Source: Chenopodium formosanum | Taxonomy: Eukaryota > Streptophyta > Magnoliopsida > Caryophyllales > Amaranthaceae | DNA: 64,000 bases | Direction: 5' to 3' | Assembly (NCBI GenBank): GCA_024500155.1 | Contig: CM044877.1 | Coordinates: 34,285,001 to 34,349,000 of the forward strand | Shown here: piece by piece, positions 56,400-64,000 of the stretch | How the letters are laid out: the number at the start of each line of letters is the position of its first letter | Numbering within the stretch: the first letter of the stretch is position 1 | Translations under genes and position numbers: made by a program | The notes under the pieces: model-generated | What the model was told of the DNA's origin: nothing | Seen by the model: the letters and a program-made list of their open reading frames with translations, nothing else | The model's database searches: none

Positions 56400-57130
56400 A
56401 GATAATTAAGTTCATTCTTTTGGGTCGTCATTATCTGTTGATAGACGTGATCAATGATCTTTGGGCTAGTCCAATATTCCAAAGCCCAATAGAATGGATC
56501 ATATAAGGTCACACAAAAGGGTGCTGGATTAAATAAAAGAAAGCAACCCATTATTGAGCCTCATGGAGTGGCCAACCATATGGGATTGAAAGGGGAATAT
56601 TGTGGGCTTGGTTTGGGCACTAATTATACATATGATGTATATAGAGGTCTTGCCTAGGATTTGACATAACACACAATTAGCAGTCAATTGTGAATTGACA
56701 AGCTAGCAACCAAACCCTAATGCTTTTGGCAATCTCTCTCTCACTCCCTTCCTCCCGTCCGTACAGCCGTACGGCCTCCTAGTGCTAGGTGGTGCACGGT
56801 GGTGGTGTGGTGGTGTTTGTGGTTGGTTTTTCCTCCCCTCTCTGTAGAAAGTGGTTTGAAGTGTTCGTGTCCAACTACCTAGCAGTAGTGGAAATTCAAT
56901 CCTGTCCCATGAACTAAGTAGAGGAGCAACTTTTGGGGCTCTATTATCTCCCTTATTGTCAGTCAATCGCTTGTAGAAATCACGCGTCAAAGGTATGTAT
57001 TATGTGATTCTTTATGTGTTATGCTTGTAGATCCTGTTTAGGTGCAAACGAATAGGATTTGTGAAATTCCGCATTAAAGTACTTAAAACCCTATAGTTAA
57101 AGCACAACCCGTGCGTTAACTAGAACGGGT
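56400..57130 (+). repeat. possible LTR fragment
   Basis: Features of plant LTRs occur in order: a TATA-like region near 56630-56645, ccaaaccctaatgc, a CT-rich leader at 56730-56755, and cacgcgtcaaaggta (56981-56995). A similar cgcgtcaaaggtaa occurs near the 3' end of the solo LTR at 35890-37330. No target duplication or ends found. Confidence 0.3.
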
Positions 57131-57879
57131 CCAAAAGCTAGTCAATATAAACCATTTTAACATCACGTAGAACTCGATTCTTCTTCTTCGTTAAACCAGG
57201 ATAGTGGATTTTAACCAGAATACTTGTTCTTTGTACAATTCCAGAAGTTTGTCAAAATCAAATCACTTGATTTTAATAACAAAAAAATATTTGTAACATT
57301 CAAATTAAACAAACACTACAATTATTGTTGCCACCGTCAAGGGCTTTCCTTGAGAGTAACTATTTACTTTTTAGTTGATGATAAAACTATGAAAATGGGT
57401 GGGAAAGGTGAGAGCCACAATTTTTTTAACATTGGCACCAAAGTAATACTCTCGCCCAAAAGTCCTTATTGGTAGTAAAAGGCTGAATTTTTCCCCCCAA
57501 TTTTTCCTCTCTTTTATTTGGTGAAAGGTGAGGTGACAGTTATTAATTGGTAGTGTATGTAGGCTCCACATACACCTAGTGTATGTGTAGTAGCTCTCTA
57601 TTGTAGATGATGAATAACTTAGTTGGGAAAGTGAGAGGTGGGTTGTTAACTTGTTGTACCCCACATGTGTCTCAAGGCTTAAGGTCTAGCGCATAGCTCC
57701 TATATGCAAACATTGCATATAAGATGACAATGTAGTAATAAAAGTGAAGTTGTAGTGGGAGTATAAAGTACCATTTAATAGGTAAATAATACCATTAAAT
57801 GTTGTAATGGTATAAATATTATGCTAATAGTACAAATAAGTATGTATATGGTACATCAAAATATTATACTACTGTGAGA
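57131..57879. other. spacer, no gene seen
   Basis: AT-rich with a palindromic acatacacctagtgtatgtgt near 57569. Nothing else recognised. Confidence 0.4.
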
Positions 57880-58182
57880 TACTCCCTCCGTTTTTAAATA
57901 CTTGCTCCGTTTCTCCATGCGCGGAGTTTTAGGAGAAATTGGTTTTAGGAGAAATTGGATAAAGTAATAAAATATGGAAATAATGGGATAGTTGAGAAAA
58001 TAAAAAGTTGTAAAAAGCAAAAATAGTGGAAGAATAGCAGGAGAGAGAGTATTATATTGGGTCCACCAAGTGTGAGAGATGAATTAAATATTGTAAAAGG
58101 TTTCCAAAAAAGGAAATGGGGCAAATATTTAAAAACGGCCGGAAAAGGAAAGTGGAGCAAGTATTTAAAAACGGAGGGAGTA
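57880..58182. mobile_element. Stowaway-type MITE, copy A
   Basis: A 299-bp element (57882-58180) with ctccctccgtttttaaatac at the left and its complement at the right, TA on both sides. Ends and TA target are those of Stowaway (Tc1/mariner) MITEs. The inner block ctccatgcgcggagtttt identifies the subfamily. Confidence 0.92.
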
Positions 58183-58208
58183 TAATAGTACTACTAAGAT
58201 ATAAATGA

Positions 58209-58516
58209 TACTCCCTCCGTTTTTAAATACTTGCTCCAGTTTTCTTTCTTCGCCGTGTTTAAATACTTGCTTCATTTCCTTATTTGGAATGTTTTTTCAA
58301 TATTTAATTCATTTATCTCACCTAGTGGACCCAACATAAATCATATTTTATTAATGGTATATTCTCTCTCCTCTAATTTTCTCCACTATTTTTGTTTTTT
58401 ACGAATTTTTATTCTTTCACCTACCGCACTACCTCCATATATTTTATTATTTTCTCCAATTTCTCCTAAACTCCGCGCATGGAGAAATAGAGCAAGTATT
58501 TAAAAACGGAAGGAGG
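58209..58516. mobile_element. Stowaway-type MITE, copy B, inverted relative to copy A
   Basis: A 305-bp element (58211-58515) with the same ends. The right target TA is mutated. The ctccgcgcatggag block lies near its right end, so it points opposite to copy A, 30 bp away. Confidence 0.88.
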
Positions 58517-59302
58517 AAAAAAATACAATATACTTTTATAATAGTACAAAAAAATACCACTAAAACCATAAAAAAAATACCATTCTGAATGCGCTTTTCC
58601 ACTTTTGTCCTCATATATCAACAAATGCATATAGAGACTATGTGACAAGATGCACTCTACTTCAAGCTAGTCGTCTTAGGACATGGGTAATGTAACGAGT
58701 GGGTGAAAAAAGGCTATACATACAATGGTTATGTGGTAGCCCACATACAATATGTGTTGACAACATTTTAATGGTCACCAATTTGGATCCCACTTTCAAT
58801 TAAAAATCAAATTTCAGTTTGAATTTCACCCAAAATTTAAAACTCTAAAATATGAAATTGAAATTGTTTTGTCATTTTCAATGTAGCATTATTTTATCAT
58901 TTTATTTTCTTCTTGATTGTTGATCGTTCGTTTCTCCTTTCCTCTATATTATAAGTCAGCTTTCTCACATCTAAAAAATAAAACTCAATGAAACAAGAAA
59001 TTCCTCTCTTCTCCAAATACAATTATCCTTTTTGTTTTTAGGATAAGTGTTCTGAGTCTCATTTATCTTGGAGGGTGACAACTTTATGCATACTATACCA
59101 AAGATAACCCGTAATCGTCTTTTAGATTAGTGGTTCACTATGATACGTCAATTGTCAATTTGGTTTACATAACATTAAAATAACTAAGTTCTTTTTTTCT
59201 TACAATTTAACATAACATGTCCTCATAAGCTATACAATGGTTAAGAAAGTTTGATCTAGAATTCAAGATAACTTTTCAACCTTGGTACGGTCTAAACGAC
59301 TT
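58517..59302. other. AT-rich spacer, no gene seen
   Basis: No gene. A short passage gctatacatacaatgg...ccacatacaatatgtg near 58711 is weakly palindromic. Confidence 0.4.
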
Positions 59303-59472
59303 GGGTCCTGTTCTTTTGAGCTTTTGGGCATAGTAGAACAGAGCAGAGTGGGAGTCAGCAAAGTAGAGCAGATTTCAGCAGAGCAAAGCAAAGCAGATTT
59401 CAGCAGAGCAGAGCATAGTCGAACCGAGAGCAGAGCAGCGCAAATTTCATTATTATTATTATTATTATTATA

Positions 59473-59520
<48 letters not shown>

Positions 59521-60112
59521 GTTTTTATTATTAGTATTAAAAATTAATAATTAGTATTATCTTTAAATATTAGTTATTATCTTTAAATATTAATTTTTAT
59601 TAAAAATTTAATTATTATTAATATTATTTTTAATAATAAGTATTATTATTACTATTGTTATCATTATTATTATTACTATTATTATTACTATTATTGTTAT
59701 TATTATATATTTATTATTATTATTATTATTAAATATTAATTATTATTATTATAATTCAATATTAATTATTTATTATTACTCTTAAATATTAATTTTAAAT
59801 ATTATTATTATTAAATATTATTTATTTATTATTATTAAATATTATTTATTATTTTTATAATAATTCAATATTAATTATTATTATTATTAAATATCAATTA
59901 TTTGTTATTATTATTAAATACTCCCTCCGTCCCTTAATACAATGCCTCTTTTTCTTTATTATGTGAGGAATAAATGTTCAAAAGAGGCATTGTATTAAGG
60001 GACGGAGAGAGCATTAATTACTATTATATTAATTCAATATTAAGTATTATTTTTAATCAGACTAGAGTAGATTTCAGCAGAGCAGAGTAGAGCAGCTTTA
60101 AAGAACGGGGCC
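59303..60112. mobile_element. degenerate MITE with GCAGA repeats and AT-rich core
   Basis: The left end gggtcctgttctttt and the complement of the right end, ggccccgttctttaaag, are related, giving an 810-bp element. Both subterminal parts carry repeats of agcagatttcagcagagca. The core (59447-59925) is almost entirely ATT/TTA triplets and AT-rich sequence. No clear target duplication. It resembles the TTCAG MITE in end sequence and in short-repeat growth. Confidence 0.6.
59929..60014. mobile_element. 82-bp Stowaway-type MITE nested in the above
   Basis: The ends ctccctccgtcccttaatac and gtattaagggacggag are complementary, with aatgcctcttt paired to aaagaggcatt further in. It is nearly a perfect hairpin. 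Left target TA at 59929-59930, right one mutated. Confidence 0.88.
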
Positions 60113-60369
60113 TTAAAGATGATCATATGTTGAGACACATACAATCCGTAACGCTCCTTTTGCCCAAAAAAAAAAAAGGATTGAGTCATGAATGACCTCA
60201 AGCAATCAAAATTTCTATCAGAAAAAGGGCATCAGAAAGTCAAAAATAGGGACAAAGCAGCTTCCATTTTGAGTTTTAGCCTTCAAAAAAAGCAGCTTCC
60301 TTTAAACCAAAATCAGTGTCACTGGCGGCCTAACAGCATGTACTCCGTAATATAAAATGACTCCAAATT

Positions 60370-60473
60370 AATGAAGTTATCTATCAACTCTTCTCCTCTC
60401 TCTCTCCTAAGCCTCCTCTTGCTCCCTCTGTTTTGGAAAAGCAACCAGAAAAGATCAACAGAGTTTTTACTGG
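60370..60473 (+). other. GHR copy 2, 5' untranslated exon 1
   Basis: CT-rich leader ending gatcaacagagtttttactgg before donor gtatat at 60474. It matches exon 1 of copy 1 at the 3' end. The transcription start is approximate. Confidence 0.55.
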
Positions 60474-60924
60474 GTATATTTCTGAGCTTTCATTCTTGTT
60501 AAATCAACTGTTATCTGATTGTTTCTGTTTAAGTTTTTTTTGGGTTGTCCTGTTTGCTCTTGTACTCAATTTTACTCAATTATATGAGCTTATTACCTGT
60601 TTATTGCTTTGATTGATTATAAACATACTGCATACTTTTTATTGTTATGTCTGATCATTTATCAGTTAATTTTTACTACTGCGAAAAAAAATAATACAAG
60701 ATTATGGTGTAAAACAGGAATTTCATGTAACTAAATTGCTGTCAAGATATCGAAATTCTTGATCGCTGGAGGATTATTGGCTGATTTTGTTGCATTTGAG
60801 TTTTAGAGGGTTGAGCTAACAATTGATTTGTTTGTATCGTATATTGCTGTAAATATCATTCAATCAATCAAAGCCTCAATCCCTTAAGGGGGGTCGGCAG
60901 TAAATAGAAGGTCACAATTCTATG

Positions 60925-61155
60925 AGCAAGTTTATTCCAATGCTTTCGTATGAGAATGTTAGCCCCAATTCTATGAGAATTTAGATGTCTATGAGAATGT
61001 TAACCCCAATTCTATGAGAATTGAGAGTCTATGAGAATGTTAACCCCAATGCTTTCGTATGAGAATGTTAACCCCAATGCTTTCGTATGAGAACGTTAAC
61101 CCCAATGTTAAACCCAATTTCTATGAGAATGTTAACCCTAATGCTTTCTTATATG
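60925..61155. repeat. 28-bp minisatellite in GHR copy 2 intron 1
   Basis: About six to seven degenerate copies of tatgagaatgttaaccccaa plus tgctttcg. The last clear copies are exactly 28 bp apart. Just upstream, caaagcctcaatcccttaag followed by gggtcggc resembles a passage common in plant short retroposons, but no complete element is visible. Confidence 0.8.
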
Positions 61156-61373
61156 ACTTGGGTAACAACGAATTCTGAATTTTAAGACGGGTTATAATTT
61201 AGCTGCATAACTTTGGCTGATCATCAAAGTTGCTGTCCTTCCGCCTTTTTTCTAATTAGTTGCTACAACATTTTTCCGTGTTTCTCAGATAAGGGGGTGT
61301 TACTAATCCTAGTCTATCTGTAGGACTGTAGACATTTGGTGTAAACTGAACGCCTAGAGGACAGCTTGAGAAA

Positions 61374-63263
61374 ATGAGCTCCGTTGTAAGACTCTCTCTT
61401 CCACTGGGTACACCTAGGTTGTTGAGGCCATCCCTGGTAAGAATCCCTTTATCAAATCAGTGGCGTGTATAGGCACCGAGTCTATATTTGCACTAGTCCT
61501 ATCGCGTTGTCTTAGAAATGCTATGAAACCATTTTAGCTGGTTCAAAATACAACCTAAAAATATATTATGTTCTAAAGTGAAAATTATAACCACTTTATC
61601 CTTCATATGAAATTGAAAAGTCATTGACATAAAGGACAAGTTGCTGTGATATTCTATTTTAGGCATCGTTTTTGGAGGAAGTACCTCTACCCATAGTTGT
61701 AGAGTACGTGATATCCTCCTTATCGTGTACTTGATATTCAAACTTGATTAATCATGGAGACCTTAGCCAATATGATTTATATGAATGGCAATAATTGGTT
61801 GTGAATTTGCCATATATAAATTATAAATTTATATAGACTTTAGGTATATACTAGAGTTGAAAGTTACGAGATTGATCTAACTGTGCTGAGTTGATAGAAG
61901 ATTCAAGGTTTTCATCTACTTCATCAGCTATAGGTCAAACTTGGTATAGTAGTAATTAATTGACTGTGTCTCTATGTCACTTATCCATTATACCCAGGAT
62001 CACATTGCTTAAAGCAATCATCATGAAGATATTAGAATGAAGTAAAAGCGATCAGCTTTAAATATTGCATTTCTTCTACTTACCTCCTGGTCCAGGCTGC
62101 TTGGAATTGATTAAAGTGATTAAACTTGTAAACACATACACCAGCAAAACATGCTGCAGTTGCCAGTTAATGTTTTAATTGCTTCGGGAGGGTTAAAATT
62201 TCCCCTCATTTTCTGAAAAAAATTTGTTGAATATCTTGTCTAACTGTGCTTATGTGGGTAATGCACTTATGCATGATCCTAATTGTTCCTAGCGGCTAGC
62301 GTATCCTAATTAGAGCTGGACTGTACACTACACCTGAGTTAGAGAAAAGACAGATTTACTAAACAATCATTTCTTCATTTGCATACTGCCATACTGTCTA
62401 GTTAGAGAGTCAAACATATAACCAATTTCTGGCAAACTCGTAGATGATCATCTTTAGTTTAATGATACATGCTGCTACTCAATACCACAGAGTGTGTTAA
62501 ATTGTGACTCGAAATCTAGTAGGGCTGACTTTGAACGATTATATCTCTCAAACTACAACTGATTTTGAGGTGATTCAAGTTGGAGGTGATAGCTTGGTTC
62601 AAGAGCTTTCCAACGATAGGTCATATGCCCAATTCCGATAAGAAACGAGAAAGTTATGACCGTTTTGCAAAAACCTGACGAAGCTGGAAATTTGCAACGA
62701 GGCTGCGAGCTATAGCTCTATGCGAGTGAGCTATAGCTCGGCCCTATGAAGACTTGCAGCAGGTATGAGCTAGCTGCCGAGCTATAGCTCGGTAGTTAGG
62801 TTATTCTAGGATAATTTATGGAATATTTCCTAAAATTATATCTTTTCTATGACGGCTATTTGTGTATACTTGGGGAACAATCTTAGGGTTTTATTAGGGT
62901 TTCCTTGTGTTATAAAAGGACCCTTTAGTTGATCAATTAGATCATACCTTTCGAGCCATTAGATTTAAGACTCCTTGTATTATTCTCTTGTTTCTTTCTC
63001 CATTATAGTGAAGAAGCTCTCGAATCCCCCACCCGTGGATGTAGGTCTATTTTGACCGAACCACGTAAATCCTTGTGTTCTTTGTTTATCTTCTTTATTG
63101 CTTTTCTCGTTCTTAATTTCATTGACTTGTTCCGCATTAATCAAACACAATTACACCCTAATTTCCTAACAGAGTGAACGAAAATTTCACCTACATTCTT
63201 CTACAGTAATTTGTTTGATTTTCAGGTCTAAATAGAAGCTCAATTGTACACTTTTTTTTTTTT

Positions 63264-63294
<31 letters not shown>

Positions 63295-63938
63295 GGGGCG
63301 TACAATGCTTAGGGTCCGAGCTGCCTCATGATGAAAGTAGGTAAGAAAAAGGGGCTAATACATTAATAGTAGGGAAAAGTGAAAGGAACCTTGTACTAGT
63401 ACCATGCTATGATTGTAGAGTGATCGTGTTGCCCTGCTCTGTGCATGCCTCAAGTCCTGATCTTTTGAATAGGTTAATTTGTACTTGCTATTCATATTAT
63501 ATGTGCAGTAGAGTAGTGTGCTTCAATTATATAGTACAAAATACCAAACAATGAACTGACTCTTTAAAACAATGAACTAACTCTTCTTGTACTGCAACTT
63601 AGTTGTCCATTTTGTCTCTCCACATCTACTCTCTCTTTTCACATACTTAGGTCCAAAGTGAACTGTATTCTTTCAAATGTCAGAAACACTGCTAACTAGT
63701 TGTTTTTATAAATCTTCAGTGTACTATGGCCCGAACTGCAGTTGATGAGATAGAAAAATCTGGTGCTTTTGTTAGGTCTCCTTCAACATTTCGTAATTTT
63801 ATTTCAAGAGATCAAGGGTCGACCTTTCTGCCTGAGTCTGGAAGATATCATCTATACATTTCTTATGCTTGTCCTTGGGCATCCAGGTGCCTTTCTTTCG
63901 TGAAGATAAAAGGGCTTGATAAAGCAATAAGTTTCACG
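61374..63938 (+). CDS. glutathionyl-hydroquinone reductase, copy 2 (partial, continues past window)
   Basis: Same enzyme family as copy 1. Exon 2 (61324-61436) has an ATG at 61374 and encodes 21 residues, rich in Ser, Leu, Arg and Pro with no acidic residue (MSSVVRLSLPLGTPRLLR...), a plausible plastid or mitochondrial targeting peptide. Donor gtaaga at 61437, acceptor cttcag at 63719. Exon 3 (63720-63938) continues in frame through Cys-Thr into MARTAVDEIEKSG and holds the catalytic CPWASRC (Cys49 counted from MAR, Cys72 from the first Met). It ends at a gtaaca donor (63939). The remaining exons lie outside the window. An internal start at MAR (63726) could also give a cytosolic form. Intron 2 (2283 bp) contains a solo LTR. 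Confidence 0.88.
61437..62489 (+). other. GHR copy 2, intron 2, left part
   Basis: AT-rich intron sequence. An 80-codon minus-strand frame (61499-61741) shows no resemblance to any family I know. Confidence 0.6.
62490..63176 (+). mobile_element. 677-bp solo LTR in GHR copy 2 intron 2
   Basis: The block 62495-63171 begins tgttaaattg and ends cctaaca. It is flanked by the perfect 5-bp duplication gagtg (62490-62494 and 63172-63176). A TATA-like tataaaag lies at 62911-62918. The passage gagctatagctcggc occurs in several forms at 62705-62795. No internal retrotransposon sequence or primer site is present. Confidence 0.9.
63252..63298 (+). repeat. T22/G25 homopolymer junction
   Basis: Twenty-two T followed by 25 G in intron 2 of GHR copy 2. 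The length of such runs is unreliable in sequencing. Confidence 0.9.
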
Positions 63939-64000
63939 GTAACATGGGCGTCTATGTTTTCTAAAACAATTGCTTGTTAAGACTGTTAGTGCAAGTATTC

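Overview
The window is nuclear DNA of a flowering plant, probably a eudicot; the species cannot be named. The evidence is an intron-less organelle-type PPR gene, two intron-rich plant-type glutathionyl-hydroquinone reductase (GHR) genes, Tat-lineage Ty3/gypsy and Ty1/copia retrotransposons, a PIF/Harbinger element, and Stowaway, Tourist, hAT and Mutator MITEs. No tRNA, rRNA or CRISPR was seen.

Host genes. A PLS-E class PPR gene (4588-6396, minus) lies head to head with GHR copy 1 (UTR exon near 6640, exon 2 at 7290-7406, coding exons 14716-16287, plus). A second, paralogous GHR (UTR exon near 60370, ATG at 61374, third exon ending 63938) runs off the right edge. The two copies share the order UTR exon, targeting-peptide exon, long intron, then the thioredoxin-fold exon. 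They look like an old tandem duplication now about 54 kb apart because of transposon insertions. Copy 2 keeps an open organelle-targeting exon. Copy 1 has lost that reading frame and has A instead of G at the first base of one intron, exactly after the cis-proline codon, so it may be relocated or decaying.

Transposons, left to right. 1-4307: a probable gypsy LTR end, a hAT MITE, a 19-bp minisatellite and an LTR/PBS stub. 8053-14242: a complete non-coding LTR element (467-bp LTRs, perfect CCTAT target duplication) in intron 2 of GHR copy 1, its interior built largely from successive tandem arrays. 16443-28037: an 11.6-kb Tat element (431-bp LTRs), minus strand, just 3' of GHR copy 1, with decayed gag-pol and a spliced gene on the opposite strand. 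About 28960-46600: a dead PIF/Harbinger element whose first gene is split by a 2.2-kb solo LTR and whose middle holds a second Tat element (33113-44849), itself hit by a 1.4-kb solo LTR inside its RT. That Tat element has lost its 3' LTR but keeps a perfect CTAAC duplication.

The right third (46600-60120) holds two Mutator-type MITEs, a gag-protease-only copia derivative with a hAT MITE in its LTR, an orphan reading frame resembling the C-terminal domain of a non-LTR retrotransposon, a Tourist MITE whose interior became a TTCAG array, an inverted pair of Stowaway MITEs, and AT-rich spacer. A 677-bp solo LTR lies in intron 2 of GHR copy 2, so the same intron was hit in both paralogues.

Most element boundaries rest on target-site duplications and terminal repeats read directly from the sequence. 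Family names come from recognised motifs without any database search.
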